Part shown: in pieces, positions 18,408-26,353 of the stretch
Layout: every line of letters begins with the position of its first letter
Numbering within the stretch: position 1 is the first letter of the stretch
From: Microbacterium sp. MYb54
GTDB lineage: Bacteria > Actinomycetota > Actinomycetes > Actinomycetales > Microbacteriaceae
NCBI RefSeq assembly: GCF_002979515.1
Contig: NZ_PCPA01000001.1
Coordinates: 520,018 to 584,017 of the forward strand
DNA: 64,000 nucleotides
Direction of reading: 5' to 3'
Notes under the pieces: model-generated
Told to the model about the DNA's origin: nothing
Seen by the model: only the letters and a program-made list of their open reading frames with translations
The model's database searches: none
Program-made: the position numbers and the translations under genes

Positions 18408-20117
18408 ATGAGCACATCCGTCGTCCTCCCCGCTCTCGGCGAGAGCGTCACAGAGGGTACGGTCACCCGCTGGCTCAAGCAGGTGGGAGACACCGTGCAG
18501 GCGGACGAGGGCCTGCTCGAGATCTCGACCGACAAGGTCGACACCGAGATCCCCTCCCCCGTTTCCGGTGTGATCGAGGAGATCCTCGTATCCGAAGACG
18601 AGACCGTCGAGGTCGGCGCCCTCCTCGCGCGCATCGGCGATGGCAGCGCTCCGGCTCCGGCAACGGATGCTCCGGCTGCCGCTGCACCCGCAGCAGAAGA
18701 GGCACCCACCGAGCCCGCCCCCGCGGCCCCCGCTCCTGCCCCGGCAGCAGAAGCACCGGCTCCCGCCGCCGAGGCTGCGCCCGCAGGCGATGCGACCGAC
18801 ATCGTTCTTCCCGAGCTGGGTGAGAGCGTCACCGAGGGCACCGTGACCCGCTGGCTGAAGCAGGTCGGCGACAGCATCGCAGTAGATGAAGCGATTCTGG
18901 AGATCTCCACCGACAAGGTCGACACCGAGATCCCGTCGCCGGTTGCCGGTGTACTGCAGGAGATCGTCGCCGGCGAAGATGAGACAGTCGCCGTCGGTGC
19001 TGTGCTCGCGCGCGTCGGCTCCGGTGCTGCTCCCGCAGCCGCACCGGCTGCTGAGGCCCCCGCGGCTCCTGCCGCCGCCCCGGCTCCGGCCGCCGCCCCG
19101 GCTCCGGCCGCTGCACCTGCTCCCGCTGCACCTGCTCCCGCTGCGGCGGCGCCCGCACCCGCGCCGGCGGCTGCATCGGCTCCGGCCGCATCGAAGCTCA
19201 CGCTGCCGACCGAAAGCGACAACCTGTATGTGACGCCGCTGGTGCGTCGTCTGGCTGCACAGCAGGGCGTCGACCTGGCTTCTGTCACCGGAACCGGCGT
19301 CGGAGGCCGCATCCGCAAGGAAGACGTCCTCAAGGCAGCAGAGACCGCGTCGGCAGCACCCGCTGCTACCGCAGCCGCACCTGCTCCGCTCGAAGTCTCG
19401 CCTCTTCGCGGGACCACGCAGCCGATGTCGCGTCTGCGCAAGGTTCTCGCCAAGCGTGCCGTCGAGTCGATGCAGCAGACTGCTCAGCTGACCACGGTCG
19501 TCGAGGTCGATGTCACGGCTGTCGCTGACTACCGCGACAGCGTGAAGGCATCGTTCCTGGAGAAGACGGGCGACAAGCTGTCGTTCCTGCCGTTCTTCGC
19601 ACTCGCCACCGCTGAGGCCCTGCAGGCGTTCCCCATCGTCAACGCCACCGTCGACGGTGAGAACATCGTCTACCCGGCCAGCGAGAATGTCTCGATCGCT
19701 GTCGACACGGAGCGCGGCCTGCTCACCCCGGTTCTGCGTGACGCTGCTTCGAAGAGCATCGCTCAGATCGCACACGAGATCGCCGATCTCGCTGCACGCA
19801 CCCGCGACAACAAGCTGAAGCCCGACGAGCTCGCCGGTGGTACTTTCACGCTGACCAACACGGGTTCACGTGGCGCGCTGTTCGACACTCCGGTCGTCTT
19901 CCTTCCGCAGTCCGCGATTCTCGGCACCGGCACGGTCGTCAAGCGTCCGGGCCTTGTGAAGGTCGGGGGTGCAGATGCGATCGCCATCCGTTCGTACGTG
20001 TACCTCGCCCTCTCCTACGACCACCGGATCATCGACGGCGCCGACGCGGCCCGGTTCCTCGGTGCCATCAAGTCTCGACTCGAGGCGGCTCAGTTCGCCG
20101 CTCAGCTCGGCGCCTGA
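18408..20117 (+). CDS. sucB: 2-oxoglutarate dehydrogenase E2 component (dihydrolipoamide succinyltransferase)
   Basis: Transfers the acyl group from E1 through lipoyl arms to coenzyme A. The 569 residues contain two lipoyl domains with lipoylated Lys43 and Lys170, each in EISTDKVDTEIPSP, joined and followed by alanine- and proline-rich flexible linkers. An E3-binding domain lies around residues 265-305 (YVTPLVRRLAAQQGVD), then the catalytic domain with the HxxxD motif at His539 and Asp543. The succinyl rather than acetyl assignment follows actinobacterial annotation habit, and some of these E2 proteins serve the pyruvate complex. GAAGGAG precedes the ATG, and a -10-like TAAGCT lies at 18364-18369. 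Confidence 0.93.
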   Translation: MSTSVVLPALGESVTEGTVTRWLKQVGDTVQADEGLLEISTDKVDTEIPSPVSGVIEEILVSEDETVEVGALLARIGDGSAPAPATDAPAAAAPAAEEAPTEPAPAAPAPAPAAEAPAPAAEAAPAGDATDIVLPELGESVTEGTVTRWLKQVGDSIAVDEAILEISTDKVDTEIPSPVAGVLQEIVAGEDETVAVGAVLARVGSGAAPAAAPAAEAPAAPAAAPAPAAAPAPAAAPAPAAPAPAAAAPAPAPAAASAPAASKLTLPTESDNLYVTPLVRRLAAQQGVDLASVTGTGVGGRIRKEDVLKAAETASAAPAATAAAPAPLEVSPLRGTTQPMSRLRKVLAKRAVESMQQTAQLTTVVEVDVTAVADYRDSVKASFLEKTGDKLSFLPFFALATAEALQAFPIVNATVDGENIVYPASENVSIAVDTERGLLTPVLRDAASKSIAQIAHEIADLAARTRDNKLKPDELAGGTFTLTNTGSRGALFDTPVVFLPQSAILGTGTVVKRPGLVKVGGADAIAIRSYVYLALSYDHRIIDGADAARFLGAIKSRLEAAQFAAQLGA

Positions 20118-20127
20118 TCGCAAGAAG

Positions 20128-21597
20128 TCATCCTGGCTGGTCCGCGACGTCATAGACGTCGCGGACCAGCCATTTCTCTTCGGTCCGGATGAGTACGACG
20201 ATCATCTGCGCGGAAGCTCGTCTGCTCTCCTCCACCGCATCGCCACCGCCGGCATCCGTGCCGAGTCGGATCACCGCCACATCACCGTAGGCATCGACCA
20301 GTTCCGCTGACGATGGCGCCGGCTCCACCCCGCGAAGAGCTTCCACCACACCCTCTGAATCCCCCGCCACCGCGTCAGTGCACGAACTGTCCCCCTGAGC
20401 TCGACAATCCGCGATCGTCTTCAGAAGCGCGGGCGCGGCCGCCGCCGGGTCTTCGACTGCCGCCGACGGGAGCCCACTACCGTCGTCTTCATCGGGGGCC
20501 TCGCTAGCTGCCGGTGTTCCCGGAGCTTGCGTCTCATCGGGAGTCGGCGCCGGCCCCTCGGATGAGGCTCCCCCAGCCTCATCCGAAGCCTTGCCTGGCG
20601 CGTCGCCATTCGGCCAGAGCAACCCGCCGGCGAGCACCAGTGCTGCGGCGGCTCCCGCGACGAGCAACGAACGTCGTCGGAGGTGTCCCCGCGGCTCGTT
20701 GCCCCCTGTCGCCTTAGCCATCGGCGTGCTTCGCGCGGAACGGATGCGCCGCACGGACTCGAGCCGCGGTTGAATCACCCCGACCAAAGTGCGTGCGGCG
20801 CTGCGAACGCCCCCGACCCTGTTCACGATCCGTGCCTCCCTCCTGCGGGATCGATCCGCTCGCAGGCGAAGCTCGCGCGGGGGCACGACGAGTTCACGCG
20901 AAGTCATCGTCCGCGCAACGTCCCTCGCACGCTCAGGGGCGGGGGCTCCTCGCTGCAGCGGTTGCGGGGCGGCGACGCTCAGCAACTCCTGCTCCCAGAC
21001 CTCGGTGAGCTTGCGCGGAAGACGCGGCTGCGCGAGGGTCTTGCCCAGCCCCTCCTCGATCACTCCCAGCGCACGTCGCAGCACTTTGTCGGTGCTGAGC
21101 TCGCTCAGCTGCTGGATGATCTCCACGACCCCCGTCCTGGCATCGGACCCGTGCCCGAGGACGAACACGGGGCGGCCACCATCGGTGAGCCACCACACTC
21201 CGGTGCGCACACCTTCTGCGCCCTCCCCCAGCTCATCGAGACCACGCAGAAGACTGACCACGACCGTGCTGCACTCCCCGGACGCCAAGCCCCCTCCTGC
21301 CGCTGTCCGACGACCGAGGAACCCCAGCACCCGGTCCGTGCACCACGGAAGCAGCGCATCGTGACCTCCCTGGCGTCGACTGACATCGAGAGGTGCAGCA
21401 ACGTGTTCAGCGCCCGAGAACCGCCATCCCACCCATCCGCTGAGCGCGACCGCATCGACCCTCACCACCACCCCTTCCCCCTGGGTCACGAGCGTCCCCG
21501 CGAACGGGCCCTCGGTCGCGTCGATCGCCCTGATCACCCGATGCGCACCCGGTATGAGTGGCGTCCCCCGTCTCTCCGCGATCTCGATGTCTGCCAT
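20128..21597 (-). CDS. Single-pass membrane protein of unknown function
   Basis: A 489-residue protein starting at 21597 after GGGGGA. Residues 1 to about 300 appear cytosolic and mixed alpha/beta, followed by a basic stretch and one transmembrane helix (RRSLLVAGAAAALVLAGGLLW, about residues 309-329). An acidic, proline- and serine-rich linker and a C-terminal domain of about 130 residues on the outer face follow, ending WLVRDVYDVADQPG. A cysteine pair in DCRAQGDSSCTDAV could form an extracellular disulfide. No family is recognised. The last codons coincide with the sucB terminator hairpin. Confidence 0.8.
   Translation of the reverse strand: MADIEIAERRGTPLIPGAHRVIRAIDATEGPFAGTLVTQGEGVVVRVDAVALSGWVGWRFSGAEHVAAPLDVSRRQGGHDALLPWCTDRVLGFLGRRTAAGGGLASGECSTVVVSLLRGLDELGEGAEGVRTGVWWLTDGGRPVFVLGHGSDARTGVVEIIQQLSELSTDKVLRRALGVIEEGLGKTLAQPRLPRKLTEVWEQELLSVAAPQPLQRGAPAPERARDVARTMTSRELVVPPRELRLRADRSRRREARIVNRVGGVRSAARTLVGVIQPRLESVRRIRSARSTPMAKATGGNEPRGHLRRRSLLVAGAAAALVLAGGLLWPNGDAPGKASDEAGGASSEGPAPTPDETQAPGTPAASEAPDEDDGSGLPSAAVEDPAAAAPALLKTIADCRAQGDSSCTDAVAGDSEGVVEALRGVEPAPSSAELVDAYGDVAVIRLGTDAGGGDAVEESRRASAQMIVVLIRTEEKWLVRDVYDVADQPG
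20134..20172. terminator. sucB terminator inside the end of the opposing gene
   Basis: A perfect 18-base stem (20134-20151 with 20155-20172) and a three-base loop, followed on the + strand by TTTCTCTT. The same bases encode residues near the C terminus of the leftward membrane protein. Confidence 0.9.
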
Positions 21598-21747
21598 TCC
21601 CCCATCACAGCGCAACGGGGACGCGCGGCCGCTGATTCTGGCGCCATCGGGATGGATTGTCGCCGACACCCCTGATGTGCAGAACAAGTGAGGTCACTGT
21701 CACTCCGCTTCGCGCGAACGCCGACATCACCGAGCCCGCAGACTCGG

Positions 21748-21753
21748 TAGGCT
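21748..21753 (+). promoter_or_regulatory. Putative -10 of a leaderless DUF4191 transcript
   Basis: TAGGCT ends seven bases before the ATG at 21761, the spacing expected for leaderless transcription. Confidence 0.5.
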
Positions 21754-21760
21754 GGTGCCC

Positions 21761-22471
21761 ATGGCAAAGCGTGCTCCTGAACCCGAAAAGCGTCCTGGGT
21801 TCTTCTCCCAGATCAAGTCCCTCTTCCGGTTCACTCGTGAGGCGTACGCCTGGCTCCCCTGGGCACAGGCTGCGATCCTCGTCGGTGGTGTGCTTCTCGG
21901 CCTCGTCGCCGGGTATCTGATTCCCCCTTTCCAGGTGTGGACGCTCGTCCTCTGGGGCATCACCGGCCTGATGCTGGGTGTCCTCGGCGCTCTGTTCCTC
22001 ATGACGCGGTTGTCGACGTCCGCCATGTACTCGAAGATCGACGGCATGCCCGGCGCGACCGGGCACGTGCTCAGCACCAGCCTCGGCCGCAGCTGGCAGG
22101 CATCCGAGACACCCGTCGGCATCAACCCGAAGACGCAGGAGGCCGTGTACCGCACCATCGGCCGCGGCGGCATCGTCGTCGTGGGCGAGGGTGCCCGCGG
22201 GCGGCTGACCCGTCTCGTCAACGAAGAGCGCAGCAAGGCCCAGCGCGTCGCACATGGCGTCCCGGTCACCGTCCTCTACGTCGGACACGGTGACGACGAG
22301 GTCGCGATCGCCGATCTATCGAAGACGATCAAGAAGCTTCCGAAGGCGATCGACAAGGCCACGATGGCCGCTGTCATCCGCCGCGTGGACTCGGTGTCGC
22401 AGTCGCTGTCGTCATTGCCGATCCCGAAGGGCATCGACCCGACGAAGGTGCGCTCTCAGCGTCCTCGTTGA
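21761..22471 (+). CDS. DUF4191 membrane protein
   Basis: A 236-residue protein of the actinobacterial DUF4191 family. Two closely spaced transmembrane helices lie near the N terminus (about residues 33-54 and 60-82), followed by a soluble domain with GQ-poor, basic sequence and conserved stretches such as VYRTIGRGGIVVVGEGARGR. Function unknown. The gene is often near lipoate and E2 genes in actinobacteria, as it is here. The start at 21761 is supported by a leaderless -10; an in-frame ATG two codons upstream would lack any signal. It is convergent with the rimK-like gene. Confidence 0.88.
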   Translation: MAKRAPEPEKRPGFFSQIKSLFRFTREAYAWLPWAQAAILVGGVLLGLVAGYLIPPFQVWTLVLWGITGLMLGVLGALFLMTRLSTSAMYSKIDGMPGATGHVLSTSLGRSWQASETPVGINPKTQEAVYRTIGRGGIVVVGEGARGRLTRLVNEERSKAQRVAHGVPVTVLYVGHGDDEVAIADLSKTIKKLPKAIDKATMAAVIRRVDSVSQSLSSLPIPKGIDPTKVRSQRPR

Positions 22472-22494
22472 GCTCCCGTCTCCGCTGAAACGAA

Positions 22495-22530
22495 GAACGC
22501 GGCCGTCCTCTTTCGAGGGCGGCCGCGTTC
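22495..22530. terminator. Bidirectional terminator after DUF4191
   Basis: Sixteen-base arms (22495-22510 and 22515-22530) with one mismatch and a TTTC loop, followed by TCTTTC. The stop codon of the convergent RimK-like gene lies five bases further on. Confidence 0.92.
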
Positions 22531-22534
22531 TCTT

Positions 22535-23722
22535 TCACTCTGAGAGAGGCTGGCGCGGTAGCCGGCGGACCTTCGCGCGACGCCGACGGCGTTCGGGGAC
22601 CATCGAGCGCATCTCGTCGAGCTTGCCGAAGCAGAACAACCGATCGTCGGCCTCGAGGACGACGTGCTTGCGGGGGTTCGGGATCACGCTGACGCCGCGG
22701 TGCAGCGTGAGCACGGTGATGTCCCGTTCCCAGAGCCCCGCCTCACCCAATGTCTTTCCGACCAGGTCGACCGCTCCGTGCACCATCAGCTCTGCGACGC
22801 CGTAACCCGTCGAGACCGTCAGACGCTGCCTGACATCGATCTCCGGGAACGCCACCTGACCTGCGATGTAGTCGATGATGGCGCCGGCGACGTCGAGCTT
22901 CGTCGCAGTCTCGATGCCCTGCAGTCCCGGCGAGGAGTTCACTTCCATCACCAGAGGCCCCTCGTCACCCTCGAGCATGTCGACGCCGGCCACCCGCAGC
23001 CCCATGATCTGGGCGGAGCGCACGGCTGCGCGCTCGTACACAGGGTCAAGCTCTACAGCCTCCACCGATCCACCGCGGTGCACGTTCGATCGGAACTCGT
23101 CTCCGGCCGCGGAACGTCGCATGGCGGCGACGACGCGGTCACCGACGACCAGGGCGCGGATGTCACGTCCACGGCTCTCCGAGATGAACTTCTGGATGAG
23201 CACGTTCTGCTTGGTGGAATGCAGCGTCTCGATGATCGCCTCGGCCACCTTCACCTGCGGCGCGAGGATGACGCCGATCCCCTGAGTACCTTCCAGCAGC
23301 TTGATGACGACAGGCGCTCCGCCGACGCGCTCGATCGCGGGACGGACGTCGGCGCGGTTGCGCACGAACGCGGTCGGCGGCATCGCGATGTTGTGGCGGG
23401 AGAGGATCTGGTTCGCGCGCAGCTTGTCACGAGCGCTGGAGATTCCATTCGCGGTGTTCGGCGTGTAGACGTCCATCTGCTCGAACTGACGCACCACCGC
23501 CGTACCGAAGTACGTGATCGAGTTGCCGATGCGCGGGAGGATCGCGTCGTAGTCGCTGAGCTGGCGCCCCCGATAGTGGAGGTCGGGTTCATCTGCGGTC
23601 AGATCGATCGCGAAGCGCAGGGTGTTGAGCACCCTGACGTTGTGACCGCGCTGAAGCGCAGCCGCACGCAGTCGCTGAGTGGAGTACGCCTGCGGCGCGC
23701 GGGAGAGCACTGCGATCTTCAC
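22535..23722 (-). CDS. RimK-family alpha-L-glutamate ligase with C-terminal RCK_C domain
   Basis: RimK proteins are ATP-grasp ligases that add glutamate residues, in E. coli to ribosomal protein S6. Of 395 residues, about 1-290 are RimK-like: VKIAVLSRAPQAYSTQRL, the ATP-grasp core with VVIKLLEGTQGIGVILA, and the metal-site VMEVNSSPGLQGIE. The remaining 100 residues resemble an RCK_C (TrkA_C) regulatory domain, with LVGKTLGEAGLWE and VIPNPRKHVVLEADDRLFCFG, and end in a basic tail. Canonical RimK is about 300 residues and lacks this tail. GTG at 23722 is the start, after AGGA. A RimB-like protease gene diverges 18 bases away. Confidence 0.85.
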   Translation of the reverse strand: MKIAVLSRAPQAYSTQRLRAAALQRGHNVRVLNTLRFAIDLTADEPDLHYRGRQLSDYDAILPRIGNSITYFGTAVVRQFEQMDVYTPNTANGISSARDKLRANQILSRHNIAMPPTAFVRNRADVRPAIERVGGAPVVIKLLEGTQGIGVILAPQVKVAEAIIETLHSTKQNVLIQKFISESRGRDIRALVVGDRVVAAMRRSAAGDEFRSNVHRGGSVEAVELDPVYERAAVRSAQIMGLRVAGVDMLEGDEGPLVMEVNSSPGLQGIETATKLDVAGAIIDYIAGQVAFPEIDVRQRLTVSTGYGVAELMVHGAVDLVGKTLGEAGLWERDITVLTLHRGVSVIPNPRKHVVLEADDRLFCFGKLDEMRSMVPERRRRRAKVRRLPRQPLSE

Positions 23723-23740
23723 GGGGGATTTCCTGCCAGG

Positions 23741-24232
23741 ATGTATCAGGTGAGTAGGACTACCCCCCATTCAAACACCCTTACGGGGTGGCGAGAATGG
23801 GTGAGCCTGCCCGATCTCGGAGTCGACTGGATAAAGGCGAAGATCGACACCGGTGCGCGCACCTCATCGCTGCACGCGTTCGACATCGTGGAGTTCGTGC
23901 AGGACGATCAGCCCTGGGTCCGCTTCAAGGTCAAGCCCTGGCAGGACAGCCAGGAGGATGCCGTGGTCGTCGAGTGCCCGGTCCACGATCGGCGCGCGGT
24001 CCGTAGTTCCTCAGGACATGCCCAGGAGCGACTCGTGGTGGAGCTGCTGATCCGTCTCGTCGACCGCGAGGTGCTGGCGGAGGTCACGCTGAACAACCGC
24101 GACGAGATGGGCTTCCGGATGCTCATCGGCCGCGAGGCACTGCGTCGCGGCTACGTCGTCGATCCTGCGCGCTCCTTCCTCGGCGGACGAGCTCCGCGGG
24201 AAGCCCGTCGGCGCAACCGCGGCCGGGACTGA
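23741..24232 (+). CDS. RimB-like retropepsin-type ATP-dependent zinc protease family protein
   Basis: A 163-residue protein of the family PF05618, annotated as ATP-dependent zinc protease and related to RimB of Pseudomonas. The signature KIDTGARTSSLHA near residue 37 is a retropepsin-like DTGA active-site motif, and GWREWVSLPDLG just before it is the usual beginning of the domain. In Pseudomonas, RimB acts together with RimK on S6 glutamylation, so the divergent rimK-like neighbour is meaningful. The ATG at 23741 was chosen because later candidates, such as GTG at 23801, would cut the domain. The last 25 residues are arginine-rich. Confidence 0.82.
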   Translation: MYQVSRTTPHSNTLTGWREWVSLPDLGVDWIKAKIDTGARTSSLHAFDIVEFVQDDQPWVRFKVKPWQDSQEDAVVVECPVHDRRAVRSSSGHAQERLVVELLIRLVDREVLAEVTLNNRDEMGFRMLIGREALRRGYVVDPARSFLGGRAPREARRRNRGRD

Positions 24233-24241
24233 GCACGAGCC

Positions 24242-24670
24242 TCAGGTGCGGATCAGCACCGTGCCGACCACCTTGTCGTGGAGGCCTCGCTGATCGGTGT
24301 CCCAGATGACCGCAGGCACGACGACGACGAGAAGCAGCGTGCGAACGATAGGACGCCACAGCCCGATCCAGCTGCCGTCGAGACGCACCAGACGCATTCC
24401 GAGGATGCGGTGACCCGGGCTGCCACCAGCGGTCGGAATGAAGAGGATCTGCAGCACGGCGAACACCAGCATCGGTGCGAACTGGGTGAGTCCGGCCTCT
24501 GTCGGGAGGGCGAACTGATCGTATCCGAGGAAACCGGTGGCGATGATCGTCGCCGCGACGTAGTCGATCACGAGGGCGCCGATGCGACGACCGGGGCGAG
24601 CGATGCTCCTGGATCCGGATTCGGGGAGTCCGAGTCGCTCACCGGGGTACGTGTTCACAGCATCCGTCAC
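24242..24670 (-). CDS. RDD family membrane protein
   Basis: A 142-residue membrane protein with the RDD signature arginine near the N terminus (ARPGRRIGALVIDYVAA) and three hydrophobic segments at about residues 32-52, 66-86 and 107-122. The conserved TDQRGLHDKVVGTVLI at the end matches the family. Its role is unknown; RDD proteins are proposed to transport small ions or solutes. An RDD gene immediately upstream of glnA is common in actinobacteria. It is divergent from glnA, and its 5' region shares the glnA control region. Confidence 0.87.
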   Translation of the reverse strand: MTDAVNTYPGERLGLPESGSRSIARPGRRIGALVIDYVAATIIATGFLGYDQFALPTEAGLTQFAPMLVFAVLQILFIPTAGGSPGHRILGMRLVRLDGSWIGLWRPIVRTLLLVVVVPAVIWDTDQRGLHDKVVGTVLIRT

Positions 24671-24717
24671 TCCCCCAGCCTACCGAGCGCAACATGACGC
24701 TCTGTCGCCCGGCTCCT

Positions 24718-24755
24718 GTAACACACACGAAACAAAGCGGATACCGTAGAGAAAT
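24718..24755 (+). promoter_or_regulatory. GlnR box upstream of glnA
   Basis: GTAAC, six bases, GAAAC, six bases, GATAC, six bases, GAAAT: this follows the four-half-site GlnR consensus of alternating GTnAC and GAAAC elements with six-base gaps. GlnR activates nitrogen genes in actinobacteria under nitrogen limitation. The box precedes a -10-like TACTCT and the glnA ATG by about 60 bases. Confidence 0.8.
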
Positions 24756-24765
24756 CCCCCGTCCG

Positions 24766-24771
24766 TACTCT
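24766..24771 (+). promoter_or_regulatory. Putative glnA -10 element
   Basis: TACTCT fits TANNNT and predicts a start near 24778, a leader of about 39 bases and an AGGAG ribosome site before the ATG. The GlnR box would then end around -23, compatible with activation. Confidence 0.45.
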
Positions 24772-24816
24772 GCAGAGTGGCCGTGAAGCCATCGATCCGC
24801 ATTACAGGAGTCGTAC

Positions 24817-26241
24817 ATGTTCAAAGATTCGTCCGAGGTACTGACCTACATCAAGGAGAACGACGTCAAGTTCCTTGACATCCGTTTCACCGATCTCCCG
24901 GGTGTACAGCAGCACTTCAACATTCCTGCATCGACGGTCGACGAGGCTTTCTTCACCGACGGCCAGCTGTTCGACGGCTCCTCGATCCGCGGCTTCGCGA
25001 GCATCCACGAGTCCGACATGCAGCTCATCCCCGACGTCACCACGGCGTACGTCGACCCGTTCCGCGAGGCGAGCACCCTCGTGATGCTGTTCGACATCTA
25101 CAACCCGCGCACGGGCGAGATCTACTCGAAGGACCCGCGCCAGGTCGCCAAGAAGGCCGAGAAGTACCTGACTTCCACGGGCATCGCTGACACCGCGTTC
25201 TTCGCTCCCGAGGCCGAGTTCTACATCTTCGACGACGTCCGCTACTCGGTCACCGCGAACTCCAGCTTCTACAGCGTCGACTCGGAAGAGGGCGCCTGGA
25301 ACACCGGCCGCGAAGAAGAGGGCGGCAACCTCGGCAACAAGACCCCGTACAAGGGCGGATACTTCCCGGTCAGCCCGGTCGACAAGACCGCTGACCTGCG
25401 CGACGACATCACCCTCAACCTGATCGACGCGGGCTTCATCCTCGAGCGCTCGCACCACGAGGTGGGCACGGGCGGCCAGCAGGAGATCAACTACCGCTTC
25501 GACACGATGGTCCACGCGGCGGACGACATCCTCAAGTTCAAGTACATCGTCAAGAACACCGCCGAGGAATGGGGCAAGGTCGCGACCTTCATGCCCAAGC
25601 CCTTGTACGGCGACAACGGCTCCGGCATGCACACGCACCAGTCGCTGTGGGCCGACGGCAAGCCGCTGTTCTACGACGAGGCCGGCTACGGCCAGCTCAG
25701 CGACATCGCACGCTGGTACATCGGCGGGATCCTGGCGCACGCGCCGGCACTGCTCGCTTTCACGAACCCGACGCTGAACAGCTACCACCGTCTGGTGAAG
25801 GGCTTCGAAGCTCCGGTCAACCTGGTCTACTCGGCCGGAAACCGCTCCGCCGCGATCCGCATCCCGATCACGGGCTCCAACCCCAAGGCCAAGCGCATCG
25901 AGTTCCGCGCGCCCGACGCCTCCGGCAACCCGTACCTCGCCTTCGCCGCACAGCTGATGGCAGGACTCGACGGCATCAAGAACCGGATCGAGCCGCACGA
26001 GCCGGTCGACAAGGACCTCTACGAGCTTCCCCCCGAGGAGGCCAAGGACATCCCTCAGGTTCCGAACTCGCTGCTCGACTCGCTCGACGCACTGGCGGCC
26101 GACCACCAGTTCCTCCTCGAGGGTGGCGTGTTCACCAAGGAGCTCATCGAGACCTGGATCTCCTACAAGTACGAGAACGAGATCCTGCCGATGGCCCAGC
26201 GTCCGCACCCGTTCGAGTACGAGCTGTACTTCGGGGTCTGA
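24817..26241 (+). CDS. glnA: Glutamine synthetase, type I
   Basis: Makes glutamine from glutamate, ammonia and ATP, the main ammonium assimilation step. The 474 residues match GSI-beta enzymes: [17 protein letters not shown], the metal-site [26 protein letters not shown] with the ATP and glutamate site, and [10 protein letters not shown] with Tyr402, the residue adenylylated by GlnE. The glnE gene lies downstream at 30.4-33.3 kb, so activity is probably tuned by reversible adenylylation and transcription by GlnR. AGGAG precedes the ATG by seven bases. Confidence 0.98.
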   Translation: MFKDSSEVLTYIKENDVKFLDIRFTDLPGVQQHFNIPASTVDEAFFTDGQLFDGSSIRGFASIHESDMQLIPDVTTAYVDPFREASTLVMLFDIYNPRTGEIYSKDPRQVAKKAEKYLTSTGIADTAFFAPEAEFYIFDDVRYSVTANSSFYSVDSEEGAWNTGREEEGGNLGNKTPYKGGYFPVSPVDKTADLRDDITLNLIDAGFILERSHHEVGTGGQQEINYRFDTMVHAADDILKFKYIVKNTAEEWGKVATFMPKPLYGDNGSGMHTHQSLWADGKPLFYDEAGYGQLSDIARWYIGGILAHAPALLAFTNPTLNSYHRLVKGFEAPVNLVYSAGNRSAAIRIPITGSNPKAKRIEFRAPDASGNPYLAFAAQLMAGLDGIKNRIEPHEPVDKDLYELPPEEAKDIPQVPNSLLDSLDALAADHQFLLEGGVFTKELIETWISYKYENEILPMAQRPHPFEYELYFGV

Positions 26242-26264
26242 CCTCACAGACACCACGACTCCGA

Positions 26265-26302
26265 GAAGAGCCCGCCGCAGCGTCCGCTGAGGTGGGCTCT
26301 TC
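26265..26302 (+). terminator. glnA terminator
   Basis: Twelve-base arms (26265-26276 and 26291-26302) with one wobble pair, and a smaller inner CAGCG/CGCTG pairing in the loop, 24 bases after the glnA stop. Confidence 0.8.
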
Positions 26303-26341
26303 CGTCTCTCTGGTGCGAGAAGGCTGAGGTTTGGGCTTCGA

Positions 26342-26347
26342 TAGATT
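26342..26347 (+). promoter_or_regulatory. Putative -10 of a leaderless kinase transcript
   Basis: TAGATT ends six bases before the GTG at 26354, and there is no ribosome binding site, consistent with a leaderless mRNA. Confidence 0.45.
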
Positions 26348-26353
26348 GATGTT

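Noticed and set aside
18640..19230. Long alanine/proline-rich frames and repeats as a separate gene or repeat element
   Set aside because: They are the flexible linkers of the E2 protein and their shadows in other frames.
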